Both the position numbers and the translations under genes were made by a program. Shown piece by piece: positions 1 to 9,218 of a DNA stretch of 64,000 nt. Source of the stretch: Marchantia polymorpha subsp. ruderalis (taxonomy: Eukaryota > Streptophyta > Marchantiopsida > Marchantiales > Marchantiaceae); contig AP031353.1 in assembly GCA_037833965.1 (NCBI GenBank), positions 7,008,501 to 7,072,500 on the forward strand, written 5' to 3'. The notes beneath the pieces are model-generated. The model searched no databases and was not told the DNA's origin. It saw only the letters and a list, made by a program, of their open reading frames with translations. How positions within the stretch are numbered: position 1 is the stretch's first letter; every line of letters starts with the position of its first letter.

Positions 1-1527
1 ATTCAGACCGGAGCATGCTCATATTGTTTTCTGATATCCAGTATTCTAAATGTCTAATTTGCTGTCAAGTTCAAACTATGCTCACGTTAAAAGATTCATT
101 GATTTTGGACAGAAATTTGTGTGTTTTGATTAGTTCAATCAAACTAATGGTGCTAAAATAAACGTCAAATCGTACTCGATCTTTGTGTTATTGTTTTACT
201 GTTTTAACTGAATATTATTATTCAATCAATCTGTACATAGTTTTTTCACTTAACATATGTTTCTCTAAGTAGTACGTATAGAAATAGAAAAAATAGAAGT
301 CTAATGATTATTAGAGTTAATGCGTAATTGTTCATAATTGAGAATCTACAAATTAAGTCCGTAGCTTGATGACTCTTAAGTACGATCATATATAAACCCG
401 TGCGCCAAAATTATTTTCCAAGCAGGGACGTTCAAGTCAAGGTTAACGTTAAAAGAAATTTTAGTTTATTGATAAAAGGAGGTAACTACTATGTTGATAG
501 GTTCGTACATTTGACTTGGTCCGCGGATCATGATCGTTTCATATGTTACTAAAACTTTACCTTTTGTTATCATAAAGCAATCCTGGACGAAGAAACAAAA
601 TACTTTCTTTAACACCATGTAACGTAATCTGAAAAGATACATGTCTGAATGTTCAATACATGGTATCAAATTTGAAGTTTGCTTCTCATATTTTCATTAT
701 CATAGATGTACTTAAAATCAAATGAAGTTCAATGTAAATAATGTCCAAATGATCTACTGTTTTTTATAAGTATAAATATATGTTTAAAAAATATTAAAAT
801 TACATATTAACAGAGAGTAATTTTCTTATTCGTTCAAAAAAATTGATTTCTAAAATTTTTGATAAAATTAAATAAAAAAATTTAGTACTCATTGAAAATT
901 TATAAAAAAAATTTAGTTTTAAGTAAACTATCTTTAAGAATTTCCTAGTAATTGTTAATGATAAAATATTTTTTCTTCAATTTAAAAGTTCATTAGAAAA
1001 CTTTGATAAATACATTATCATAAATATATTATTTATTATATTCATTATTTCAGATGTGATTTATATGTGTAAATTTTTTACAATTTATTGTAAAATCAAC
1101 GTATTTACGTTTTAAAAATATTTTTTTCATAAATTATTTTGTATTTTTTTATATCATATTTCTATAAAAAATGAGAATAAAAAAAAAATTGTTGACGTTT
1201 GTTAGATATTACAAACATGCAAAATAATATATGTGAAATTAAAATATGTCCCATTCTGTACTCAAAACATAAAAGTTAGAAAGGTTTTTATTCAATACAC
1301 AATGAAAATGCAAAGTTGATGTAAAAACATACATGTATGTAAAATGAAATGAACTTTTAATGCTAATAAAATACAAATAATGTATTGCTCATGCATAATT
1401 AACATTATATTTAAAAAAAAATTAACATCAAATAAGAACAGAAAATAATCTTCTTTTCTAAAATTAAAAACTTTGATTTTATAATATTCTTATATATTAT
1501 TATATATAATAATAAAAGTATTTATAT
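1..1527. other. AT-rich intergenic desert
   Basis: Very AT-rich sequence with frequent A and T runs and no convincing coding frame. The short open frames here match no family I know. Part of it (about 930-1491) resembles, at low identity, the sequence on the far side of the Copia element (about 11671-12200). I see no gene. Confidence 0.7.
1426..1491 (+). repeat. 66-bp direct repeat, left copy flanking the Copia element
   Basis: This stretch begins CATCAAATAAGAACAG and recurs in direct orientation at 11671-11736, on the other side of the Copia element, with the same length and only scattered differences. It lies 36 bp outside the left end, and its partner lies 26 bp outside the right end. It is therefore not a normal target-site duplication. 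More likely the element landed between two diverged tandem AT-rich units. Confidence 0.6.
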
Positions 1528-1801
1528 TGTTGAGGTTAACTTTGGTTAAGGAGTTAACTTAGGTTAGTTAACAAAGATTAACAGCATATGTAGTTATTTA
1601 TAGCTTAGAGTAGTTAACTATCTCGGGTATATATATACCTTGAGGGTGATAAGAAGACTATCATTCAAACATTCAAGCAGTAAACTCTCTAGTGCTCTTC
1701 TCCCCGTGGACATAGCCCTTGAGGGTGAACCACGTTATACTTTCGTGTCTCAAGTGTCGGTGTAACTGAATGATGAGTGGTTCTGAGTTTTAGCGTTTAC
1801 A
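1528..1801 (+). repeat. Copia 5' LTR (274 bp)
   Basis: It starts TGTTG and ends TTTACA, the usual TG...CA termini, immediately before a primer binding site. It contains a palindromic TATA-like stretch (GGTATATATATACC, about 1626-1639) and several GTTAAC motifs near its start. Positions 1528-1747 match the reverse complement of 11425-11644. Positions 1770-1801 are repeated directly at 11379-11410. Confidence 0.85.
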
Positions 1802-1803
1802 AT

Positions 1804-1815
1804 TGGTATCAGAGC
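1804..1815 (+). other. Copia primer binding site (tRNA-iMet)
   Basis: TGGTATCAGAGC, two bases after the LTR end, is the standard plant primer binding site complementary to the 3' end of initiator tRNA-Met. A second copy with one C-to-T change lies at 11413-11424. Confidence 0.85.
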
Positions 1816-2259
1816 TGGCTCCGGTTCGGACTCTGTGTCATAGGGTTTTTTCTAATATTTATAATTTTTTCGGTTTTTGGTTTGGACCTGTATTGAATAA
1901 ATTGTTTGATATAGTTTGTCTATAGATGGTTTTTTCATTTCCAGTCTCCACATACAATTTTTGAGAAGATATGAAGATTACATAAAACCTACAAAAGTTT
2001 GATGTGACAATTCCTGACATGTGAAGGTTTTATGACATGTGAAAAGAAAGTTGCCGTTGTCTCTCATTTTCGACGTGCGGAGTCTATAGGTCGGTGGCAA
2101 TTTTGGATATAACATCATATCTTTCAATGGCCAAGGTGATTATTTGCTTTGAAAAAAGCAAGTAAAAGTAAAATTACGATCCATGGGTCTCACTATATGC
2201 TTGGGAGAAAAACCTTCTAGCATAAACGACATTGAATGGACTGCTACTCAAGATTAGGC

Positions 2260-2670
2260 AGTTTGCACGGTGTTGGCATATCTAGACCCTACTATACTCA
2301 AGCAGGTTGAGGAATATTTTGAAGTTTCCAAGTTGCTTGATGCGCTTCAGCAATGGTTCCATCAAAAGAATCCAATGATTGTGATAAACATTTACATGCG
2401 ATTATTACGGTTTACTATGAAGCCCGACATGCGCATACAAGATAACATTCACGCCTATGGAAACCTATTGATGGATCTTCGGAATATGGGGGAGAAGCTG
2501 ACTGACACAAAGAAGTCAATGCATCTTCTCCACTCAGTGTAGTCTACCTATGAGACATTATCAAAGATTCTTCTTCATCGTTAGAACACGACAGTCACTT
2601 ACAATAAGGTTGTAAGTGCCATTCTGACGGATGCAGTTGAGCAGGATTTGTTATCTCCTTTCGTTTCATC
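2260..2670 (+). pseudogene. Copia gag remnant
   Basis: The frame reads as a Copia Gag N-terminal segment. It has a 'LDPTILKQVEEYFE' type start, a 'LLRFTMKPDMRIQD' helix and a 'TYETLSKILLHR' block, which is the usual UBN2-type retrotransposon Gag order. An in-frame TAG near 2540 and another TAG before the last block interrupt it. An open stretch of 90 codons survives at 2270-2542. No protease or full zinc knuckle follows, so gag and pol were joined by an internal deletion. Confidence 0.75.
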
Positions 2671-2769
2671 CACTTGTGGGACAACACTTATTATGGCAAG
2701 AGGTCAGTCACAACCGAGAGACATCCACGATTCACGGCATCCAGGCTTGAAGAGGCAGAGATCAAAATC

Positions 2770-3181
2770 TCCTTTTGCAGAAACAACATAGGAAAACTTT
2801 TGGCGTTGGAACTCATAGTTCCAAGGAGATACTGGAGTATGTACATAGTGACGTGTGGGGACATTCTCATGTTGCCTCACTGTTAGGAAACTCGTCCTAT
2901 GTCTCCTTTATAGATGATTACTCCAGGTATGTGTGAGAATATTTTCTTACCTACAAGTGTTTTCAACCTTCAAAAGTTGGCGCATACAAGTTGAGATTCA
3001 GACCGGACACAAAGTGAAATATTTGCGATCCGTTAATGGTGGCGAGTATACTAGTGAAGAATTTCAGAGGTATTGTACAGAGTAGAGTATTACTCGCCAT
3101 TTCACGACGATTTATACTCCACAACAAAATGTTGTTTCTGAACGACTCAATCTCAGAGTGATGGAGAAGGTACAGAGTATG
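2770..3181 (+). pseudogene. Copia integrase core, first part, cut by the Gypsy insertion
   Basis: In changing frames the translation shows the pre-integrase/integrase junction (SKEILEYVHSDVWG, then SFIDDYSRY) followed by the integrase core (FKSWRIQVEIQTGHKVKYLR, NGGEYTSEEF, TPQQN). Several stops and a frame change are present. The frame runs up to 3181, where the Ty3/Gypsy LTR begins, and resumes in the same frame at 9224 after the target duplication. The insertion therefore split one integrase sequence. Confidence 0.82.
3177..3181. repeat. Target-site duplication of the Gypsy element, left copy
   Basis: GTATG immediately before the 5' LTR is repeated immediately after the 3' LTR at 9219-9223. 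Removing the element and one copy restores a continuous Copia integrase frame. Confidence 0.93.
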
Positions 3182-3266
3182 TGTAACCATCTTTAGTTAG
3201 TTAGAACTAAATTAGAGGTTACTCTGAATATGGATGTAGATACTTTAGTGTGCACTAGTCATAGCT

Positions 3267-3426
3267 GCCACATCAGCGATCCGCGCACTTGGTAGGTACA
3301 GAGTGGATGTGTTAGTTGACAGTGCCACGTCAGCAATCCGTGTGCTTGTAGGTAAGGATTGAGTGTGTTAGTTGGGTGCGCCACGTCAGCGATCCGTGTG
3401 CTTGTTAGGGTTATCCGCCACGTCAT
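3267..3426 (+). promoter_or_regulatory. Gypsy U3 tandem block with ACGTCA cores
   Basis: A 25-bp motif, GCCACGTCAGCGATCCGTGT plus GCTTG, occurs at 3267-3291, 3324-3348 and 3380-3404, spaced 56-57 bp apart. A fourth partial GCCACGTCAT starts at 3417. The first copy reads ACATCA instead of ACGTCA. ACGTCA (TGACGT on the other strand) is the core bound by plant TGA/CRE-type bZIP factors. Location upstream of the TATA box fits a U3 enhancer. Function is inferred. Confidence 0.6.
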
Positions 3427-3493
3427 CCATCCACTAGGAGTGGGATGGATGGTGGGGATTAGATCTTATCACCTTGTACTTGTTGGTGAGAGC

Positions 3494-3500
3494 TATATAA
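3494..3500 (+). promoter_or_regulatory. Gypsy LTR TATA box
   Basis: TATATAA within GCTATATAAGGG, downstream of the tandem U3 block and about 90 bp before the LTR end, is a good polymerase II TATA box. The same motif is at 9123-9129 in the 3' LTR. Confidence 0.7.
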
Positions 3501-3590
3501 GGGAGAGGAGAACCATTGTTGGTATCTCCCATCTTCAGAGTTTACGTTTCTATCTTCGAGTGAACTTCTATCTAAACCCTAGTGTTACAA

Positions 3591-3602
3591 TGGTATCAGA
3601 GC
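3591..3602 (+). other. Gypsy primer binding site (tRNA-iMet)
   Basis: TGGTATCAGAGC lies one base after the 5' LTR and is complementary to the 3' end of initiator tRNA-Met. The Copia host element uses the same primer site. Confidence 0.88.
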
Positions 3603-4203
3603 GACCTTGCTCTTTCCTTGAGTGTGGATTACCCCTCATGGAATAGCAAGTGAGTGATGATGGAGTGTAGTCTTGAGAGTGTATAGAGGCTGGCAGAGGT
3701 CATTCATCTGCATGTAGAGAGAGGTGGAAGGGGGAAATTGTGTTTTTGCAGATATGGACGGGATTGACAGGAATCCAGTACCGCACTGGCCAATTCCTAA
3801 CCTATTCGATATTCACCTTCGTTGCATGGAGAAACATCATTTTCGGATGTACCTTGTGGCTTGTTGGGGTGCAGATTTTATGACTAGAGTGATGGAGTCA
3901 AGAGTGACACTGATTCTTCCAATAGTTACTTATGGAGAGACTTGGGATTGTACTATATACATTCTATACTGATTGTTTCATGGATTTGAATCGCGAACCA
4001 CCTGTCCCGGTTCGATTCAGCACTTATGTAGAAATTAGAACAGTATATAGACAGAAGAGGATATGGAGAAATTTTCTTGTGAGGAATTATGGAGAGGAGT
4101 ACTATAGAGCTGTGATAGAGTCACCTGCACCTTTTGTGACTCCTTTGTTGAGAGGTCACATAGTGATTATACTCACTTTGTATTAGAGGGATTGTGAGAA
4201 AGC
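3603..4203 (+). other. Gypsy untranslated leader
   Basis: This is the roughly 600-bp region between the primer site and the gag start. Short open frames occur but none resembles a retroelement domain. It probably holds leader and packaging sequence. Confidence 0.5.
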
Positions 4204-5354
4204 ATGGGAACATCAATTGATATGGGTGAGGTTTTCAATGCAATCATGGCGGAGATGAAGGAGTTGAGAAAAGCAATAGTGGATGGGCATACCAAGCAGC
4301 AAGCCATGGAAGATAAAATCTTCGCATTAGAGAGTGAGAAAGTAGAGAGAGAGAGAGTTGGAGAGATGGAAGTTGAACCTCAAGTTCAAGCTTCCCAAGT
4401 TCAGCTAGAACCAACTCCTATTGATGCAGCAGAGGCAAATAGGATACGTCTTCAAGAGATTGAAGATCAAGCAAATCTTTTGCTTCGAATGGAAAAATCC
4501 TGTAAGGTGGAAGCTTACAAAGGGAGTAGAGCAATGGGAGTGTTAGAGGGATGGATTATGAGGATGAATATTCATTTATCCCATTTTCATGTTTCTGATT
4601 ATATTGCAGGAATGTTCATGAGATCTTATCTTACGGATAAGGCTCTCACATGGTACACAACATGGGAGAGAATGCTTTCAGAACGAGGTGCTACCATTTC
4701 GTGGAGTGGAATGCAAGAAGGACTTCTGGACTTCTGGATTCTCTTCAAACTGCAAGAATGAAGTTGTGGGATCTCAAGCAGAAAGGAGGTATTCATGAGT
4801 ACATTGAAGAATTTCGTGATCTTCAAGTATCCTATCATGGATATGAGTGGAGCTGAAGCCTTGGACGTGTTCAAACGAGGCTTGAAAGATCGAATTCGAA
4901 AGGAGGTGATGGTAAGCAATACATCTACTGTGAATGAAGCAATCGCAATTGCTCAACGAATTTCATGTGCTTTTGGTGTCACACACGGTGAACCAGTGAG
5001 CAATTTTAGAAATCCATCTGGTCCAACACTGATGGAGTTGGGAAACCTTCGACGTAGAGAGACGCACCAACAAGAGGACCACCACCAAGATTTGGAGGTG
5101 AGATTAGGCGATCAGGAGTTCCAAATTTGCAAGAAGGTTATGCAAATAATGGAATGGTTCGAGGAGGAGCTGGAGTTCGTGACAATCGCCAATGCTATGC
5201 ATGTGGACGAATGGGTCACATAGCCAAGTTTTGTCGAGTTCGGCCGACACAACAAGGAGGACGGCCCATGCAGCGACGATCGTTCAACAATATGGAGCGG
5301 ATAGAGTATGAAGAGGTGGAGGAAGCAGTTTCGGAAAACGAAGATCACCAGTAA
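4204..5354 (+). pseudogene. Gypsy gag (frameshifted)
   Basis: The first ATG (MGTSIDMG) opens a frame with a coiled-coil-like start and the Gag core (KVEAYKGSRAMGVLEGW... YLTDKALTWY). At 4723-4738 the 8-mer CTTCTGGA is duplicated in tandem, which shifts the frame. Gag continues in another frame (SLQTARMKLWDLKQ), shifts back near 4850 (ALDVFKRGLKDRI), and shifts again near 5110 into the zinc knuckle (CYACGRMGHIAKFC, a CCHC motif). The frame ends at TAA 5352-5354. With at least three frame breaks it cannot make intact Gag. Confidence 0.85.
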
Positions 5355-5359
5355 TCCTG

Positions 5360-8300
5360 CCTCGCGGCCTTCCTGGTTCTACAAAGCGAAGAAAAGGCGA
5401 GGTTGGAAGAAGGCAATGGTTGGGAGCTCATGGAAGGAGTAAGAAGCAAGCTCAACTCATTGTCACTGATGGTTTCATGGAAGGACACAAGGTGAGAGTT
5501 TTAATTGATCCTGGAGCAACTGAGAATTTTCTATCAAGCAGTGTTGCTATGAAGTTAGGTTTGATGTTGATGAAGGACGTGAGTGAAGAAGTGGAATTGC
5601 CAAACGGGCAAACTGAAGTGATAGAAACACTACCACGGAGTGTAGAATTATCCATAGGTAGATACAAGGAGAGCATTGAATAAAGAGTAATTCGTTTAGC
5701 TCGATATGATGTCATCCTTGGAATGCCATGGATGGAACAATATAATCCGAAGGTAGATTGGAGAAGAAAAGTGATTACAAGTAGTGGATGGAAGATCTAT
5801 GGAGATAGAATTAGATCTCAGAATAGGAATTTACCCCTCTTTGTGATGGGTATAGCATCCATTTCTAGAGATGATGTATGTTTCCTTGGACTTATAAGAG
5901 ATATTGGGTCCACGGACAAACCTTACATCCCAGAGTCCTTGAACGACATTTTTATGGAGTATAAAGATGCTTTTCCAGATGATCTACCTGCAGGATTACC
6001 ACCAAAGAGGCGAGTAGATCACAAGATTGAGGTGATACCTGGAAGTACACCAACTTGCAAGGCTCCATATCGTTTGGCTCCAAACGAATTGGAAGAATGC
6101 AAAGCTCAAGTGGAGGAGATGTTGAGCAAGGGATTCATTCAACCAAGTGTTTCACCTTATGGAGCTCCAGTACTCTTTGTGAAGAAGAAGGATGGATCCA
6201 TGAAACTATGTATCGATTATCGCGGGTTGAATCAGCAAACGGTGAAAAACAAATATCCATTACCTCGTATGGATGATTTGTTTGATCAACTTCAAGGAGC
6301 GAAGTACTTCACCAAGCTAGATTTGAGAAGCGGCTACAATCAAATTCGAATTGCAGATGAAGATGTTCACAAGACAGCTTTTCGTACTAGGTATGGACAC
6401 TTTGAGTATCTGGTGATGCCTTTTGGTCTCACTAATGCACCAGCTACATTCATGGGATTGATGAACGATATCTTTCGCCCTTATCTAGATAAATCTGTCA
6501 TTGTTTTTCTAGATGATATATTGGTGTATAGCAAAACTTTGAATGATCATAGAAGTCATTTACAAGAGGTACTTCAAGTTTTAAGAGACAATCAATTGTA
6601 TGCCAAAGCTTCAAAATGTGAATTTGGCAAGTCAGAAGTAGATTACTTGGGTCATAGAGTTACAGCTACAGGAATCCAAGTGATGAGTGAGAAGATAGAT
6701 GCCATTTAGAAATGAATAGCACCTGAGGATCAAACTCAATTGAAAAGTTTTCTAGGGCTCACTGGATTCTATCGTAGATTTGTGAAAGGTTTTGCTCGAC
6801 TAGCTCAGGCCTTGACTTCCATGTTAGGGAAAGGTCAAAAGTGGAGATGGGGAACAGCTCAAGAGTTAGCTTTTCAAGCATTGAAAGATGCTTTGTTACA
6901 CGCACCTATTCTCAAGTGGTATGATCTTAACCGTTCTATCAAGTTGGCCACTTACGCATCAGGTACAACAGTAGGTGGCATACTTCAACAAGAATGGGAG
7001 GATGGATGGCATCCAGTTGCTTTCTATTCTCGAAAGTTGGTGGCGGCGGAACAAAATTATCACACGACAGAACGAGAGGAGTTAGCTATCGTGTTGACAA
7101 CCAAACATTGGAAGCATTATTTGGGTGATAAGGAGTTTGTGGTGGAGACTGATCATAAACCCTTGGTTTATTTGGAAACTCAGAAGGATCTGTCCAAACG
7201 ACAAATTCGATGGGCAGAGTGGCGTCAACGCTTCAACATGAAGATTGTGTACGTGGAGGGAAAGAAGCAACTTGCAGATGCTCTCACACACATGCCTTGT
7301 TTGAATCATGTTGCAGAAGTGAAAATTCAGGCGAATTGGTGGAGCAAGATGTCACAAGCCACAAAGGAGGATGAAGAGATCACTCGGGCACTACAAACTG
7401 GAAAGGCAGAGAAATCTCGAGGTTTGGCGTTTTACAATCAGCGTATATGGATTCCACAAGATCACGATTTGCGCACAATGATTTTGGCAGAAAGTCATGA
7501 TACAGCCATTGCAGGTCATGTGGGAGTGGAGAAAACCGTGGAGAGTATACAACGAGTGTATTATTGGCCCAAAATACGTGAGGATGTGGAGTCTTATGTT
7601 CGAAGTTGTGTTGCTTGTCAACAAAACAAGGCAAGTAATCAAAAACCAGCGGGTTTATTACAGCCTCTTCCTATTCCCGAACAGCGAAGGGAACATGTCA
7701 CCATGGATCTTGTATGTGAGTTACCAAGGACTTCGTTAGGACATGATTCAGTGGTGGTTTTTGTGGACAAATTGAGCAAGATGATTCACATCAGGCCAAC
7801 CACAAAAACAGCAACAGCTCCACAACTAGCTCAATTGTATCTAGATGCAGTTTTTGTGAATCATGGCTTAAGCAAAGTGTTAATCACGGATAGAGGTACT
7901 CACTTCACTAGTTTATTTTGGAAAACTTTGTTTAGTTTTTTCAAAACAAAACTAGCAATGTCAACGGCCTATCATCCTCAAACTAATGGACAAACTGAGA
8001 GGGCAAATAGAATCATAGAGGATATGCTACGAGCATTCACATTAGAAGAGCAAGAAGAATGGGACAACCTTTTGCCACTTGTGGAATTTGCATATAACAA
8101 TTCTGTTAATGCATCCACAATAGTGTCTCCATTTTTTCTTATGTATGGAGCTCATCCGATAACTCCTTCAAGTTTGATGAGACTTCCCAAAGGAGAGCAG
8201 TTTTTGACCAAAGTTGCAGCAGTCAACGAATTCGTGGAGCATATTCACCGAGGACTACATCAGGCCAAGGAGAAGTTGGTGATAGCTCAAAATCGGCAAA

Positions 8301-8785
8301 AGCAGCATGCCGATGCTCATCGTAGAGAAGTGGTTTTTGAGGTTGGAGATCATGTTTGGTTATCTACAACGAATTTGTCTCTTGTAGGAACACCAAAGTT
8401 AAACCCTAGGTTCATTGGTCCATTTTTGGTTTTGAAGCGTGTTGGTGAAGTGTCATACAAGTTGGAACTTCCGTCACATATGAAAATACATCCAGTATTT
8501 CATGTGTCACGATTGCGAAAACATGTACCACGACCAAAACAATTCACCAACCAACCAGCATCACCTCCTCTTCCAACCTTGATAGCAGATCATGAGGAGT
8601 TTGAGGTAGAAAAGATACTCAAGAAACGAATTCGAGGTCATAAATAACCCAAAGTAGAGTATTTGATTCAATGGAAAGGCTATCCATCGTATGAATCAAC
8701 TTGGGAACCAGCTAAAAATATAGCAAATGCACCTTTGATAGTTAAGGATTTTGAACGTATGTGCAACGAGGACGTTGCATCTTAA
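5360..8785 (+). pseudogene. Gypsy pol: protease, RT, RNase H, integrase, chromodomain
   Basis: One frame runs from the protease to TAA 8783-8785, interrupted only by stops at 5681-5683 (TAA), 6707-6709 (TAG), 6713-6715 (TGA) and 8645-8647 (TAA). Visible in order are protease (LIDPGATENFL), reverse transcriptase ([31 protein letters not shown]), RNase H (FVVETDHKPL), an integrase HHCC finger (H-x-H then CVACQ), the integrase core (STAYHPQTNGQTER) and a chromodomain (VEYLIQWKGYPSYESTWEP) that follows the last stop. Each premature stop is one C-to-T or G-to-A step from CAA, CAG or TGG. The first RNase H aspartate appears to be tyrosine (TYASG, near 6955). The element is dead unless complemented. 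Confidence 0.93.
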
Positions 8786-8796
8786 AAGGAGGGAGG
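8784..8796 (+). other. Gypsy polypurine tract
   Basis: AAAAGGAGGGAGG lies two bases before the 3' LTR and overlaps the end of the pol stop codon. This is the expected primer for plus-strand synthesis. Confidence 0.85.
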
Positions 8797-8798
8797 TT

Positions 8799-9218
8799 TG
8801 TAACCATCTTTAGTTAGTTAGAACTAAATTAGAGGTTACTCTGAATATGGATGTAGATACTTTAGTGTGCACTAGTCATAGCTGCCACATCAGCGATCCG
8901 CGCACTTGGTAGGTACGGAGTGGATGTGTTAGTTGACAGTGCCACGTCAGCAATCCGTGTGCTTGTAGGTAAGGATTGAGTGTGTTAGTTAGTGTGTTAA
9001 TTGGGTGCGCCACGTCAGCGATCCGTGTGCTTGTTAGGGTTATCCGCCACGTCATCCATCCACTAGGAGTGGGATGGATGGTGGGGATTAGATCTTATCA
9101 CCTTGTACTTGTTGGTGAGAGCTATATAAGGGAGAGGAGAACCATTGTTGGTATCTCCCATCTTCAGAGTTTACGTTTCTATCTTCGAGTGAACTTCTCT
9201 CTAAACCCTAGTGTTACA
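8799..9218 (+). repeat. Gypsy 3' LTR (420 bp)
   Basis: Same termini as the 5' LTR. It carries an extra 12 bp where GTTAGTTAGTGTGTTAATTG replaces GTTAGTTG (around 8984-9003), plus two substitutions. The tandem U3 motif and TATA box are conserved. It is followed by the second GTATG target duplication. Confidence 0.93.

Larger units (their letters stand above)
3182..3589 (+). repeat. Gypsy 5' LTR (408 bp)
   Basis: Termini are TGTAAC...GTTACA. It differs from the 3' LTR (8799-9218) by a 12-bp segment missing near 3370 and by two substitutions seen by eye. It carries a tandem U3 block and a TATA box, described separately. Confidence 0.93.
3182..9218 (+). mobile_element. Ty3/Gypsy chromovirus retrotransposon, nested in the Copia element
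   Basis: This is a full-length 6037-bp element with near-identical LTRs (408 and 420 bp), an initiator-Met primer site, gag, protease, reverse transcriptase, RNase H, integrase, a C-terminal chromodomain and a polypurine tract. The integrase-after-RNase H order and the chromodomain place it among plant chromoviruses. The 5-bp flanks GTATG (3177-3181 and 9219-9223) are a perfect target-site duplication. The two LTRs differ by two substitutions and one 12-bp insertion, so insertion was recent, yet gag has frame breaks and pol has four premature stops. It looks full-length but non-autonomous. Confidence 0.95.
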
